Shown: in pieces, positions 52,787 through 62,294 of the stretch
Numbering within the stretch: position 1 is the first letter of the stretch
Layout of the letters: every line of letters starts with the position of its first letter
Source of the DNA: Bacteroidaceae bacterium
Lineage (GTDB): Bacteria; Bacteroidota; Bacteroidia; Bacteroidales; Bacteroidaceae
Length of the DNA stretch: 64,000 nucleotides
Assembly (NCBI GenBank): GCA_017935785.1
Contig: JAGBGU010000069.1
Location: 1-64,000, forward strand
Direction of reading: 5' to 3'
The notes under the pieces: model-generated
Told to the model about the DNA's origin: nothing
Database searches by the model: none
Seen by the model: the letters and a program-made list of their open reading frames with translations, nothing else
Position numbers and translations under genes: made by a program

Positions 52787-53152
52787 ATGGCTGATTTAAT
52801 TAAAATTGCTGAAGAAGCATTTGCTACCGGAAAAAGCCACCCCTCATTCAAGGCTGGTGACACCATTACCGTAGCGTACAAGATTGTCGAAGGTAACAAG
52901 GAGCGTATACAGTTGTATCGCGGTGTTGTTATCAAGATTTCAGGTCACGGAGACAAAAAGCGCTTCACTGTGCGCAAGATGTCTGGTACCGTTGGTGTTG
53001 AGCGTATCTTCCCCCTGGAAAGTCCCAACATTGACAGCATTGTAGTGAACAAGGTAGGTAAGGTACGTCGTGCCAAGTTGTACTACCTGCGCAAGCTCAC
53101 CGGAAAGAAGGCTCGCATCGCAGAAAAGCGCACCTTTAACAAGGAAGCTTAA
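52787..53152 (+). CDS. rplS: Ribosomal protein L19
   Basis: The 121-residue large-subunit protein lies at the 30S-50S interface. Typical segments: [48 protein letters not shown] and [18 protein letters not shown]. It is monocistronic, with a strong promoter and a strong terminator. Confidence 0.97.
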   Translation: MADLIKIAEEAFATGKSHPSFKAGDTITVAYKIVEGNKERIQLYRGVVIKISGHGDKKRFTVRKMSGTVGVERIFPLESPNIDSIVVNKVGKVRRAKLYYLRKLTGKKARIAEKRTFNKEA

Positions 53153-53180
53153 TCGCAACGCTGAAAAAAACATTCCATCA

Positions 53181-53220
53181 AAAAAGGCATTGGGTTTACC
53201 CAGTGCCTTTTTCTTTTTTG
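53181..53220 (+). terminator. Terminator of rplS
   Basis: AAAAAGGCATTGGGT (53181-53195) pairs with ACCCAGTGCCTTTTT (53198-53212) with one G-T pair, followed by CTTTTTTG. Confidence 0.92.
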
Positions 53221-53225
53221 ACAAA

Positions 53226-53456
53226 TTAACCCAACAGATAACTTAACACACTTTTCCAATCGGCAAAGCGGTCTGACCCGAATTGGATCCATTCTCCCTT
53301 AAATTCGCTGGCTCCATTTTTCCCACGGTCGTCAATCAGATAATCACCCTCACACAAATGCTTGCAATGGGTTATCACCATACGTTTGTGAAACACATCA
53401 TCCAGATGCTCTACACTTCGTATTGTCAATATAGAAACACTGGGAGAAAAATTCAA
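53226..53456 (-). pseudogene. C-terminal remnant of a 5'(3')-deoxyribonucleotidase (NT5C type)
   Basis: The 76-residue frame contains HKRMVITHCKHLCEGDYLIDDRGKNGASEFKGEWIQFGS and FADWKSVLSYL, the C-terminal part of HAD-superfamily deoxyribonucleotidases (motif III Lys region and the DD of motif IV). The first roughly 110 residues of the enzyme, with the DMDNVLxD nucleophile motif, are absent, and the sequence before VEHLDDVF does not fit the family. It is therefore a broken copy. It is convergent with rplS. Confidence 0.65.
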
Positions 53457-53680
53457 AAATCAGGGTGACTTTTTTTACAAATGCCACCAACAAAATCCTG
53501 GGATGCTTCTCCCCACCAGATGACCATGCGAGTACCAGCAAGCACAATATCTGCGTCATCGCATTGATTGATTAAGTCACCTGATTGCACGTGACGACAC
53601 TGATTCGGATTGGTTCGACTGATTTTCACCAAAGGATTGAACTGATGATGCAACCTTTTCGTTAGAAAAAGTGTGTACAA
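53453..53680 (-). other. Short unrecognised frame, likely gene debris
   Basis: A 75-residue open frame ending in GTRMVIWWGEASQDFVGGICKKSHPDF, overlapping the nucleotidase remnant by 4 bp. I recognise no family. It may be part of the same decayed region rather than a functional gene. Confidence 0.3.
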
Positions 53681-53774
53681 AGCATACGGATTCGCTATAA
53701 AAAGTACAGCTATACCCTGTTATTCGTTGGAAAAAGTGTACACCCCTCTTGCTTTTTCGTTAAAAAAAATGTAA
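53656..53774 (+). repeat. Three degenerate copies of TTCGTTrgAAAAAGTGTACA upstream of the AAA ATPase
   Basis: Copies lie at about 53656-53679 (TTTTCGTTAGAAAAAGTGTG), 53723-53742 (TTCGTTGGAAAAAGTGTACA) and 53753-53774 (TTTTTCGTTAAAAAAAATGT). The third overlaps the promoter of the ATPase gene, so they could be regulator sites or leftovers of promoter duplication. Confidence 0.45.
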
Positions 53775-53780
53775 TTTTGC
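53749..53780 (+). promoter_or_regulatory. Promoter of the AAA ATPase gene
   Basis: TTG (53749-53751), 20-bp spacer, TAATTTTGC (53772-53780); the ATG follows at 53808. Confidence 0.72.
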
Positions 53781-53807
53781 CAACGAAAAACCATTATATA
53801 GCGTATT

Positions 53808-55190
53808 ATGCTTAAAAGAAAGATTGAGTCTGTTTTGGAAAAATGGAAGGGCTCTGAACACAAGAAACCACTCGTAATAAAAGGTATACGCCAATGCGGG
53901 AAAACATATATTGTCCAGAAATTTGCTATGGAGAATTACGAGAGTGTAGTTTACTTGAATTTTATTCTCGAGCCAGACAAAAAATCAGCATTTGCTGGTA
54001 ATATCGATGTTGACACCATCATTCTTAACCTATCGGCATTGATACCTGATAGTCGGTTCATCAATGGCAAAACCTGTATCATTCTTGACGAAATACAAGA
54101 ATGTCGGGAGGCGCGAACAGCCCTAAAATCATTTCAGATAGATGGCCGCTTCGATATCATAGCAACAGGTTCTCTCCTGGGCGTGAGAGGATATGGCAAA
54201 AGTGAGAAAACAGCGGGAAGTGGTCAAGACTCCGTTCCTGTAGGATACGAAACCGTGATTGAGATGTACCCATTGGACTTTGAGGAGTTCTTATGGGCCA
54301 ATGGAATAAACGGAAAGGTTATTGACACGGTAAAATCGTGCTTCAAGCAAGAATCCGTAATCCCCGAAGGTGTCCATAAAGTTATGATGGAGTTGCTATA
54401 CAGATATGTTATCGTTGGAGGTCTGCCAGAAGTGGTAAACACGTTTCTCGAAACCAAGAACATAGAACTCACCTATCAGATGCAGCGTAATCTTATCGCA
54501 GGATACGAGGAAGACATGGTCAAGTATGCCGACAATGCAGACAAAGCGCGTATACGCGAATGTTTCGAGTCCATCCCCAAGCAGTTGGCCAAAGATAACA
54601 AAAAGTTCCAGTATTCTGTTGTGCGCAAGGGAGGTCGCTCATCTCAATATATCAGCAGCATTCAATGGCTTGAAGATGCAGGATTGGTCAAGAGATGTTA
54701 CAACACACAGATTACAGAACTTCCCCTCGAAGGAAACTCAATTAAGGAATGTTTTAAATTATACACTACAGACATAGGGCTACTTATGGCGATGCTTGAC
54801 TATGGCACCCAAGCAGACATTCTTAAAGGTAATCTCCTGGGGTATAAAGGCGCTATATTTGAGAATCTCATGGCAGATTTCCTTTGCAAGTCGGGACAAA
54901 AGTTATACTATTTCCAGAAGGATAGCGGTTTGGAACTGGACTTTCTTGTGCGATACAAGGGCGAATGTGTGGCGATTGAAGTCAAGGCAAAATCCGGCAA
55001 AGCCAAAAGCTTGCGAACTGTTCTGAAGAACAAAGACACTTACCACATCAACAATGCCATTAAACTTGGGAAATATAATGTAGGCCGCGAATCGGAAGTA
55101 CTTACAATACCGCTCTATATGGGTTTCCTCGTCAAGGAAGCGCTTGAAGATGTGATAATCCCAGATATTGATTTGAGTTTGTTGGCATAG
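53808..55190 (+). CDS. AAA_14/DUF4143-type ATPase
   Basis: The 460-residue protein has the common Bacteroidetes architecture. An N-terminal AAA_14 ATPase domain carries Walker A KGIRQCGKTYIV, Walker B TCIILDEIQECREA and sensor region DIIATGSLLGV. A C-terminal DUF4143 domain follows with YTTDIGLLMAMLDYG, FENLMADFLCKSGQKLYYF and the nuclease-like motif GLELDFLVRYKGECVAIEVKAKSGKAKSL. These proteins are abundant, variable accessory genes of unknown role; the E-x-D...E-x-K pattern resembles a PD-(D/E)XK nuclease core. Low GC and flanking gene debris and repeats suggest mobility. Confidence 0.88.
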   Translation: MLKRKIESVLEKWKGSEHKKPLVIKGIRQCGKTYIVQKFAMENYESVVYLNFILEPDKKSAFAGNIDVDTIILNLSALIPDSRFINGKTCIILDEIQECREARTALKSFQIDGRFDIIATGSLLGVRGYGKSEKTAGSGQDSVPVGYETVIEMYPLDFEEFLWANGINGKVIDTVKSCFKQESVIPEGVHKVMMELLYRYVIVGGLPEVVNTFLETKNIELTYQMQRNLIAGYEEDMVKYADNADKARIRECFESIPKQLAKDNKKFQYSVVRKGGRSSQYISSIQWLEDAGLVKRCYNTQITELPLEGNSIKECFKLYTTDIGLLMAMLDYGTQADILKGNLLGYKGAIFENLMADFLCKSGQKLYYFQKDSGLELDFLVRYKGECVAIEVKAKSGKAKSLRTVLKNKDTYHINNAIKLGKYNVGRESEVLTIPLYMGFLVKEALEDVIIPDIDLSLLA

Positions 55191-55269
55191 AAATCTTTCT
55201 TTACTTTCCTATAATAAAACGAGGAGGTGTGTCAAAACTCATCAAACTGAAAAACATACTTTCAAAATT

Positions 55270-55532
55270 ATTGCTGTCCGGTAAACATGTACAAAGGTCT
55301 ATAATCACTGATTTTCTTGTTTTACAAGCCCCCCCTTGAAAGGAAATTAACGGCTGTCCGGTAAAAATCTCTTTGATAGATGAGAACAGACAAATCATAT
55401 ATGACTGTCATTTCCCATTTTAAGCTTTATCCTGCACCCCCCCCTAAAATGGCTCATATGTATACCAAACATATCGGCTGTCCGGGGAAATGTTGTTTTT
55501 GAAACGCTTCATGATTTTTACCGGACAGCAAT
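55270..55532. mobile_element. 263-bp element with 16-bp perfect terminal inverted repeats and internal copies
   Basis: ATTGCTGTCCGGTAAA (55270-55285) is exactly inverted at 55517-55532. Two more direct copies of GGCTGTCCGG occur inside (55352-55368 and 55475-55485), so spacing is irregular (80 and 124 bp). C-runs (CCCCCCC at about 55329-55335; CCCCCCCCC near 55436-55444) lie between copies. It is non-coding and lies between convergent genes. Confidence 0.6.
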
Positions 55533-55576
55533 ATAAAGAATTAGAATTTGCAGAAAAAAATATGGAAGGAAAAACG

Positions 55577-55656
55577 AAGATAGCTATCTTGGGCTGAGGA
55601 GATAGCTAAGTCGGCCAGAAGAGATTGCTTGTCTTGCCCGAGAAGATAGCTTCTTG
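55577..55656. repeat. Four palindrome-like units at exactly 22-bp spacing
   Basis: Units centred at 55583.5 (AAGATAGCTATCTT, perfect), 55605.5 (GAGATAGCTAAGTC), 55627.5 (GAGATTGCTTGTCT) and 55649.5 (AAGATAGCTTCTTG). Spacers are 8 bp, such as GGGCTGAG. Same architecture as the array at 43918-43997 but unrelated sequence. Located between the convergent ATPase and PAP2 genes. Confidence 0.72.
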
Positions 55657-55693
55657 GAAAACGAGGTTATTGAAGGGGAAATCCTATGTTCTT

Positions 55694-56437
55694 CTAATAA
55701 TTCTTCAACACCTCCTGATGCAGACGGGCACGGCGGCTTTTGAACATTTTGCGGTTGCTGAAGATGGCATCCGATGCCCAATAGGCCAGTTCTGCGGTGA
55801 GGATTCCTACCGCCGCCCCCACTACGACATCGCTGGCATAATGCTTGTTATTAAGGATGCGCAAGACTCCGGTTGCCGTGGCTACGGAATAACCGGCAAT
55901 GGGAATCCACACGCTTTTGTGGCCGTATTCGTGGGCAAGCAGAGTTGCACCCATGAAAGCCGTTGCGGTATGGCCAGAGGGGAATCCGGCACTCTCGCCA
56001 TTGGGGCGCGTGCGGTCTATGCTGTATTTTAAACCGCCCACCGTGGCCATCATCATGGCACCGGCCATTGCATCGGTGGCCAATACTTGCCAGCGGTTGC
56101 GGCTACGGCCCTGCACACCGCCAAGGGACATGCCCACTTGTGCCGCCAAAGGGACAAAACGCAGATAATCATCGACATGAGTTTTGAAATGCGGCATCCC
56201 TTCTGCCACACGATTGCGTATGGCCTTGTCTGCCGGCCAGACGGCAAGCCCCACCGCCGCCACAGGCGCAGCCAGACAACAGGAATGATGCAGGCGATTG
56301 AGGTTGAATTCCTTGCGCTCCATCTTCACCGTAAGCGGAGCCTTGTTCTCTTTATAGAGCATTGTGGAGTCTGCTTGCGCCTTGGCATTGAATGCACACA
56401 GCAGGCAGCAGAAAAATATGACTACGGATTTTGTCAT
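55694..56437 (-). CDS. PAP2-family membrane phosphatase
   Basis: The 247-residue phosphatidic-acid-phosphatase-type enzyme, probably acting on lipid phosphates such as undecaprenyl pyrophosphate or lipid A. A signal or first membrane segment (VVIFFCCLLCAFNAKAQ) is followed by the three phosphatase motifs: KYSIDRTRPNG, GFPSGHTA and RILNNKHYASDVV. The start at 56437 is used because the promoter -7 box (56476-56484) overlaps the longer frame. Substrate unknown. Confidence 0.88.
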   Translation of the reverse strand: MTKSVVIFFCCLLCAFNAKAQADSTMLYKENKAPLTVKMERKEFNLNRLHHSCCLAAPVAAVGLAVWPADKAIRNRVAEGMPHFKTHVDDYLRFVPLAAQVGMSLGGVQGRSRNRWQVLATDAMAGAMMMATVGGLKYSIDRTRPNGESAGFPSGHTATAFMGATLLAHEYGHKSVWIPIAGYSVATATGVLRILNNKHYASDVVVGAAVGILTAELAYWASDAIFSNRKMFKSRRARLHQEVLKNY

Positions 56438-56475
56438 TGCAAAAGTGGTTATTTTTACCATATAGAAGCGGCAAT

Positions 56476-56506
56476 GCAAAGATACGTCATTTTAGCGAAA
56501 AAACAA
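56476..56506 (-). promoter_or_regulatory. Promoter of the PAP2 gene
   Basis: On the minus strand TTG (56504-56506), 19 bp, TATCTTTGC (56476-56484). Confidence 0.72.
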
Positions 56507-56543
56507 TTCCCTCGGGAGGAAAAACTTTTTCCCTCGGGAGGGA
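56507..56543. repeat. Pair of CCCTCGGGAGG repeats 22 bp apart
   Basis: TTCCCTCGGGAGG occurs at 56507-56519 and again at 56529-56541, 22 bp apart, each with imperfect dyad symmetry. It lies between the asd terminator and the PAP2 promoter, with the first copy next to the -33 box. Confidence 0.5.
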
Positions 56544-56545
56544 GA

Positions 56546-56586
56546 AAAAACCCGGTGGAACGCAAAGGTTGCATTTCACCGGGTTT
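56546..56586 (-). terminator. Terminator of asd
   Basis: AAAAACCCGGTG pairs with CACCGGGTTTTT around a nested GCAA/TTGC hairpin. T-run on the minus strand, 29 bp after the asd stop. Confidence 0.85.
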
Positions 56587-56614
56587 TTGTATGTTATTTT
56601 CGGATGTAAAATCC

Positions 56615-57625
56615 TTAAAGTCCGTTTACCTGAATCAGATATTCGGCAATCTGCACGGCATTGAGCGCGGCACCCTTGCGAATCTGGTCACCGGTGAGCC
56701 AAAGGGTTATGCCGGTGTCGCTGGCAATGTCCTGACGCACGCGGCCCACATAGATATCGTCGTGTCCGGCACTCTCGATGGGCATGGGATATACATAGTT
56801 CTGGGGATCGTCCAGCAAGGTTACGCCGGGAGCGTTCTGCAAAGCCTGGCGCACAGCCTCAACGGTAATGGGCTGCTCGGTCTCAATCCAGACAGACTCG
56901 GAATGGCTGCGGAGAGATGACACTCGCACGCAAGTGGCAGAGGTGCGTACATCGCTGTGCATGATCTTGCGTGTTTCGTTGAACATCTTCATCTCTTCCT
57001 TGGTATAGTCGTTCTCCGTCATCTTGTCAATCTGGGGAATGACATTGTAGGCCAGCTGATGGGGGAATTTCTTGATGGTCTTGCACTCGCCGGTCTCAAT
57101 AATCTCACGGTACTGTTGTTCCAGCTCGGCCATGGCCACGGCTCCTGCGCCGCTGGCACTCTGGTAGCTGGACACATGCACGCGCTTGATGTGTGAGAGC
57201 TGTTCAATGGGCTGGAGCACAACAACCATCATGATCGTGGTACAATTGGGGTTGGCAATGATGCCGCGCGGACGGTTGAGCGCGTCCTGCGCATTGCACT
57301 CGGGCACAACCAGAGGCACATCGGGATCCATGCGGAAAGCCGAACTGTTGTCTATCATGACTGCACCGTATTTTGTGATGGTCTCGGCAAACTCAAGACT
57401 GGTGTCGCCACCGGCACTGGTAAAGGCTATGTCCACATCCTTGAAGTCGTCGTTGTGCTGCAATAGCTTCACCTCTATTTCCTTTCCGCGGAATGTATAC
57501 TTGCTGCCCGCACTGCGGCTTGAACCGAACAGCACCAATTCGTCCAAGGGAAAATTTCTTTCTTCCAGCACACGCAGGAACTCCTGTCCTACAGCACCGC
57601 TGGCCCCTACAATAGCTACTTTCAT
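56615..57625 (-). CDS. asd: Aspartate-semialdehyde dehydrogenase
   Basis: The 336-residue enzyme makes aspartate semialdehyde for lysine/DAP, threonine and methionine synthesis. [18 protein letters not shown] is the NADP loop, the active-site Cys lies in [12 protein letters not shown], and [13 protein letters not shown] and the catalytic His region [20 protein letters not shown] follow. Length is normal. It has its own -7 box (57670-57678) and terminator. Confidence 0.96.
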   Translation of the reverse strand: MKVAIVGASGAVGQEFLRVLEERNFPLDELVLFGSSRSAGSKYTFRGKEIEVKLLQHNDDFKDVDIAFTSAGGDTSLEFAETITKYGAVMIDNSSAFRMDPDVPLVVPECNAQDALNRPRGIIANPNCTTIMMVVVLQPIEQLSHIKRVHVSSYQSASGAGAVAMAELEQQYREIIETGECKTIKKFPHQLAYNVIPQIDKMTENDYTKEEMKMFNETRKIMHSDVRTSATCVRVSSLRSHSESVWIETEQPITVEAVRQALQNAPGVTLLDDPQNYVYPMPIESAGHDDIYVGRVRQDIASDTGITLWLTGDQIRKGAALNAVQIAEYLIQVNGL

Positions 57626-57669
57626 TTCTTTCTACCTTAATTATTTAAATTGATTCTTACAATTCGGGT

Positions 57670-57678
57670 GCAAAATTA
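57670..57678 (-). promoter_or_regulatory. -7 box of asd
   Basis: Minus strand TAATTTTGC, 44 bp upstream of the asd ATG. Confidence 0.55.
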
Positions 57679-57733
57679 CTCATTTTCTGATAATGTGAAA
57701 GGCTTTTTGTCACAGATTTTCATAAAATTGGCG

Positions 57734-57742
57734 TATCTTTGC
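57734..57742 (+). promoter_or_regulatory. -7 box of the antiporter-lolD-cvfB operon
   Basis: TATCTTTGC, 27 bp upstream of the antiporter ATG. A TTTG occurs 24 bp upstream, slightly too far for a canonical -33. Confidence 0.55.
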
Positions 57743-57769
57743 ACCTAAAATACACAAAACACAGGAAAA

Positions 57770-59971
57770 ATGCATCTTGCCACCATATTATTGAACGCAA
57801 ACGCCCCACTGATTACAGACCACACCTGGATATTCTTTCTGGTGCTGGTTATCATCCTGTTTGCCCCAATTCTGCTGAGCCGCCTGCACATTCCCCATGT
57901 AGTGGGTCTTATTCTGGCCGGCATTCTGGTGGGCGAATACGGATTCAATCTGCTGGAAAGGGACAGCAGCTTTGAACTGTTCGGGCAGGTGGGCATTTAT
58001 TACATCATGTTCCTGGCCGGGCTGGAGCTGGACATGGGCAGCGTAAAGAAATACGGCAGGCAGGGGGTGCTTTTCGGGCTGCTCACCTTTGGGATTCCCT
58101 TTGTCTTGGGTTTCTTCTCCAGCAGGCATCTGCTTCATCTCGACACATTTCCGGCCTTGCTTGTATCATGTATCTACGCCAGCCACACTCTGGTAAGCTA
58201 CCCCATTGTGGGACGTTACGGAATGGGGCGCCACCGCAGCGTGGTGGTAAGCGTGGTGGCCACAGCCTTTGCCACCTTTGCCGCCCTGCTGATACTAGCA
58301 CTGGTGGTGGGCATGCAGAACCCCGATACCGGAGCAATGGCCTGGGTGTTGTTTTCCCTGAAATGTATTGTATATATGGCCCTGGTTGCGCTGGTATTCC
58401 CACGACTGGGACGCTGGTTCCTGCGCAGATATGACGACAGCGTGATGCAATACATCTTTGTCATCGCACTGGTCTTCCTCAGTGCGGCGCTGGCCAACTT
58501 GGCCGGATTGGAAGGTCTCTTGGGCGCATTCCTTGCCGGACTGGCCATCAACCGTTTGATTCCACGCACCAGTCCGCTGATGAACCGCATAGAATTTGTC
58601 GGACATGCCATCTTCATCCCCTATTTCCTCATCGGCGTAGGCATGATGATTGACATTCGCGTACTGGGCAGCGGCCTGTCCACGCTATGGCTGGTGGGCG
58701 TAATGGTGGTGGTTGCCACCATCAGCAAACTGGCGGCAGCCGGCATCATGCACCTGTTCAGCGGCAAAAACCCTGCACAATTATGGCTGATGTTCGGTCT
58801 GACCAACGCCCATGCCGCAGGCGCCCTGGCCATCGTAATGGTAGGAAGCAGTCCCGAAGTGGGCCTGATTGACCCCATTCTGCTCAACGGCGCCATCATG
58901 GTTATTCTCTTTTCATGCATCATCAGTTCCCTGGCCACAAACCACGGTGCCAGAAAGCTGGCCCTTACAGACACCACGCTGGACGACAACCGGGGTTCTT
59001 ACCACGGAAAATGTCTGGTCGCCTACTCGCAAGAGGATAACGTAGACGTAATGACACAACTGGCCATACTCATACGCAACCCGTACATTCCGGACAGTCT
59101 GATGGGATTGAGCGTAGCCTTTGACGACGACAACGGTGAAGACCAATACAGAAAGGGCAAAGCCCTGCTGGAAAAGGCGCAAAAGACCGCGGCGGCGGCA
59201 GACATCAGCATGGCCACCCTGAGCCGTATGAGTACCAATGTGGCAAGCGGCATCCTGCATACCATTAAGGAATACGAGGTGGGAGAAGTAATCATGTGCC
59301 TGACCGACCGCGAGACGGGAATGGCCAAGTCGTCACTGGGCAACGTAATAAATAATGTACTGGCTGGTTCTCACCGCGAACTGATGATTGTACGCTCCAT
59401 TGTTCCGCCTGGCACACTGAAACAGATTGTGGTGGCTGTGCCCGAAAAGGCCGAATACGAAGTGGGATTCTACAAATGGCTGGAGCACCTGGGCCGTATC
59501 GGCGAGCAGATAGACTGCCGGATGACCTTCCACTGCCATCCCGCCACCATGAACTATATTAAGGGCTATATGGCACAAAAGCACACAAACGTGAGGGCGA
59601 GCTTTGTGGAAATGACAAAATGGAGCAGCATCAGACAAATGGCTGTCGGCATGAACGAGGACCACATGCTTGTGGTGGTGACGGCACGTCCCGGATTCAT
59701 TTCCCACACAAGAGCCATGGACCGCTTCCCCCAGATTCTGAGCCAGCGTTTCAAGCAGACCAACATAATGCTGCTTTATCCCGACCAGTGGGGCGACCCA
59801 ATGGAAGAACTGACCATTTTTGCGCCTAACGGGAAGGCTGTGACCGTACATCCCAAATCCTTCAGCGGATGGATCAGCTTGGGCTGGAGAAAACTGCTGG
59901 CAAGGAAATATACGCTTACAAAGAAAAGCAGAAAAGGACAAAAGAAATCTTCAAACAAGGCTTCTGCATGA
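57770..59971 (+). CDS. Cation:proton antiporter (CPA2/Kef type) with C-terminal UspA-like domain
   Basis: The 733-residue protein has about 12 membrane segments (20-400) of the Na+/H+ exchanger fold, including [37 protein letters not shown] and [21 protein letters not shown] roughly 300-residue cytoplasmic part follows with two universal-stress-like stretches ([12 protein letters not shown]..., [38 protein letters not shown]). It probably exchanges K+ or Na+ for protons. Its stop overlaps the lolD start (ATGA). Confidence 0.88.
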   Translation: MHLATILLNANAPLITDHTWIFFLVLVIILFAPILLSRLHIPHVVGLILAGILVGEYGFNLLERDSSFELFGQVGIYYIMFLAGLELDMGSVKKYGRQGVLFGLLTFGIPFVLGFFSSRHLLHLDTFPALLVSCIYASHTLVSYPIVGRYGMGRHRSVVVSVVATAFATFAALLILALVVGMQNPDTGAMAWVLFSLKCIVYMALVALVFPRLGRWFLRRYDDSVMQYIFVIALVFLSAALANLAGLEGLLGAFLAGLAINRLIPRTSPLMNRIEFVGHAIFIPYFLIGVGMMIDIRVLGSGLSTLWLVGVMVVVATISKLAAAGIMHLFSGKNPAQLWLMFGLTNAHAAGALAIVMVGSSPEVGLIDPILLNGAIMVILFSCIISSLATNHGARKLALTDTTLDDNRGSYHGKCLVAYSQEDNVDVMTQLAILIRNPYIPDSLMGLSVAFDDDNGEDQYRKGKALLEKAQKTAAAADISMATLSRMSTNVASGILHTIKEYEVGEVIMCLTDRETGMAKSSLGNVINNVLAGSHRELMIVRSIVPPGTLKQIVVAVPEKAEYEVGFYKWLEHLGRIGEQIDCRMTFHCHPATMNYIKGYMAQKHTNVRASFVEMTKWSSIRQMAVGMNEDHMLVVVTARPGFISHTRAMDRFPQILSQRFKQTNIMLLYPDQWGDPMEELTIFAPNGKAVTVHPKSFSGWISLGWRKLLARKYTLTKKSRKGQKKSSNKASA

Positions 59972-60639
59972 TACAATTAAAGAACATAACCAAAAGTTTC
60001 GGAGCACTGCAAGTACTCAGGGGCATAGACCTTTCTGTGGAAGAGGGACAGGTAGTAAGCATTGTAGGGCCAAGCGGAGCGGGGAAGACTACCCTGCTGC
60101 AAATTATGGGCACCCTGGACAAGGCTGACGGCGGACAAGTCATCATCAACGGACAGGACATTTCCGCCCTGAACCAGAAAAGGCTTTCCCAGTTCCGGAA
60201 CAAGCATTTGGGCTTTGTATTCCAGTTCCATCAGCTGCTGCCCGAGTTTACCGCGCTGGAAAACATAATGATACCGGCCTTCATCGGCGGTACGGGAAAA
60301 AAAGAGGCTGAAGAGCGGGCCAGAGAACTGCTGCAGTTCATGGGGTTGGCAGACCGCGCCACACACAAGCCCAACGAACTGTCCGGCGGAGAAAAACAAC
60401 GGGTGGCCGTGGCAAGGGCGCTTGTCAACCGTCCCGATGTAATAATGGCCGACGAGCCCAGCGGAAGTCTGGACAGCCGGAATAAGGAAGAACTGCACAG
60501 GCTTTTTTTTGACCTGCGTGACAAATACGGACAGACATTCGTCATCGTAACACACGATGAGAGTCTGGCGGCTCTGACAGACCGCACCATACACATGAAA
60601 GACGGAAACATCATAGACGACAAATACAGGAACAAATGA
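59968..60639 (+). CDS. lolD: LolD-like ABC transporter ATPase
   Basis: The 223-residue ATPase of the LolD/MacB type has Walker [13 protein letters not shown]-loop [15 protein letters not shown], signature [15 protein letters not shown], Walker [13 protein letters not shown] and H-loop VTHDE. It would power lipoprotein release with a LolC/E permease encoded elsewhere. I use the ATG at 59968 ([13 protein letters not shown]) since upstream sequence belongs to the antiporter. Confidence 0.9.
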   Translation: MIQLKNITKSFGALQVLRGIDLSVEEGQVVSIVGPSGAGKTTLLQIMGTLDKADGGQVIINGQDISALNQKRLSQFRNKHLGFVFQFHQLLPEFTALENIMIPAFIGGTGKKEAEERARELLQFMGLADRATHKPNELSGGEKQRVAVARALVNRPDVIMADEPSGSLDSRNKEELHRLFFDLRDKYGQTFVIVTHDESLAALTDRTIHMKDGNIIDDKYRNK

Positions 60640-61481
60640 GAAACGACGAGATAAAGGTAGGGCGGTTCAATGTACTGCGCATAACAAAAGCCGTAGAGTT
60701 CGGAATGTATCTGGACGGCGGCGACACACACGGCGAAATTCTGCTGCCCTTGAGGTATGTTCCTGAAGGTGTGAATGTGGGAGACGAGATTCGTGTGTTC
60801 ATCTATCTGGACCAGGAGGAACGCCTCATAGCCACCACAGAGGAACCGCTGGCACAAGTGGGCGACTTTGCCTATCTTGAGGTGGCATGGGTAAACAATT
60901 ACGGTGCTTTCCTGCACTGGGGACCCATGAAAGACCTGTTTGTCCCATTCCGCGAACAGAAAGAGAAAATGCAGATGGGCAAAAGCTATCTGGTACATGT
61001 ACATATTGACGATACGAGCTACCGCATCATGGCCAGCGCCAAGATCGAGCACTATCTGAGCCAGGACTTCCCCCCATTCAGACCTGGGGAAGAAGTTGAC
61101 GTACTTATCTGGCGAAAGACAGACCTCGGCATGAAGGCCGTTGTGAACAACCGTTACGGCGGCCTGCTGTATGACACTCAGATTTTCAAGCAACTGCGCG
61201 TTGGAGACAGGCTTAAGGCCTATGTGAAGGCTGTGCGTCCCGATGGGAAGATTGATCTGATTCTGCAACAAAAGGGACAGGCTGCTGCAAGAGACTTTGC
61301 CGAGTCTCTACAAGAATATCTGGAATGCCACGGCGGTTTCTGTCCGCTGGGCGACAAGAGTCCGGCAGAAGACATCTACGAGACCTTCGGGGTCAGCAAG
61401 AAGGTGTTCAAAAAGGCCGTAGGCGACCTGTACAAACGGCACATTATCCGAATTGACGAGGACGGACTGAGATTGACATGA
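60636..61481 (+). CDS. cvfB: S1-domain RNA-binding protein, CvfB family
   Basis: The 281-residue protein has CvfB/YitL architecture: S1-like OB-folds ([22 protein letters not shown]..., [53 protein letters not shown]) and a C-terminal winged-helix ([27 protein letters not shown]). CvfB affects virulence gene expression in Staphylococcus; its role here is unknown. Start overlaps the lolD stop by 4 bp. Confidence 0.9.
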   Translation: MRNDEIKVGRFNVLRITKAVEFGMYLDGGDTHGEILLPLRYVPEGVNVGDEIRVFIYLDQEERLIATTEEPLAQVGDFAYLEVAWVNNYGAFLHWGPMKDLFVPFREQKEKMQMGKSYLVHVHIDDTSYRIMASAKIEHYLSQDFPPFRPGEEVDVLIWRKTDLGMKAVVNNRYGGLLYDTQIFKQLRVGDRLKAYVKAVRPDGKIDLILQQKGQAAARDFAESLQEYLECHGGFCPLGDKSPAEDIYETFGVSKKVFKKAVGDLYKRHIIRIDEDGLRLT

Positions 61482-61525
61482 CACGGGAACAGGGTATTCC
61501 TTTCCCCAACTGCACGTCATGACAA

Positions 61526-61575
61526 AACAAAGGAGGGTTGGAACCTAAAAAAGTGTGTTCCAACCCTCCTTTGTT
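61526..61575. terminator. Bidirectional terminator between cvfB and the FKBP gene
   Basis: ACAAAGGAGGGTTGGAAC (61527-61544) and its exact reverse complement (61557-61574) form an 18-19-bp stem with a 12-nt loop between convergent genes. Confidence 0.92.
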
Positions 61576-61593
61576 ATAACATCAGCCACCGCT

Positions 61594-62265
61594 CTATTCA
61601 GACAATCCGCGCCGGTGCACCTCTACCACATGCATACGGTACACCAATGCGCTATATGCAGGAATGGTACTTGACTCTTTCTCTGCATAACCAAGCTTCT
61701 GCGGAATATACACCAGCCAGTCATCCCCTTCCACCATATACTGCAAAGCGGTAGAGAATCCGTCAATGGTTCCGGAAACCGACATCTTCTGCGGAGTGGC
61801 CGTTACGGGATTGTAAGTACCGTAATAAGTTTGCGCGAATATGGGTTGCATTACCTGCAGTTCCCCATATTCGTTCATATATTCTGTAGGCATGGTCCAG
61901 CCACGGAAATTCAGGCTCACGCTGTCCGTAAAGGCTGCAGAATACCGGCCTTCACCACGAGTGAGAATATGCACACAGATGTAATCCTCCAAATCAGCGT
62001 CGGCATCGGCACTTTTCTTATAGGTCTTAATCATACGCCAGTCACAATGCGATTCCCAGTCCTCGCCATAACGGCTCTTGGCTGCGCTGATGGCTGTACG
62101 GGCAGAATCGGCAATGGTCTCGTACCACTGCGTATTGCGTTCCTGCCAATTGTAATAGGGGTTCCAGGTGTCGTCCTTCTCGCTACAGGAAGAAAAGAAC
62201 ATCACCAGAGCCAGCACCGCACAGGCCTGAAGCGTGCGAAAAAGTGTCTTATTCATCACTCTCAA
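61594..62265 (-). CDS. FKBP-type peptidyl-prolyl isomerase-like lipoprotein
   Basis: The 223-residue predicted lipoprotein has a signal with lipobox FFSSC (Cys about 27). The C-terminal half has the FKBP pattern, with GTIDGFSTALQYMVEGDDWLVYIPQKLGYAEKE and STIPAYSALVYRMHVVEV at the end of the fold. The N-terminal roughly 90 residues (NPYYNWQERNTQWYETIADSARTAI) form a helical linker. It is probably a periplasmic folding helper. Start may be 62256 (MNKTLFRT). It lies 29 bp downstream of the glycyl-tRNA synthetase gene on the same strand. Confidence 0.83.
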   Translation of the reverse strand: MRVMNKTLFRTLQACAVLALVMFFSSCSEKDDTWNPYYNWQERNTQWYETIADSARTAISAAKSRYGEDWESHCDWRMIKTYKKSADADADLEDYICVHILTRGEGRYSAAFTDSVSLNFRGWTMPTEYMNEYGELQVMQPIFAQTYYGTYNPVTATPQKMSVSGTIDGFSTALQYMVEGDDWLVYIPQKLGYAEKESSTIPAYSALVYRMHVVEVHRRGLSE

Positions 62266-62294
62266 GAGTCTTTTTTTATTTTATGTCTTTCAGA

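Noticed and set aside
55270..55532. CRISPR array based on repeated GCTGTCCGG
   Set aside because: Copies are short, irregularly spaced, in both orientations, and there are no cas genes.
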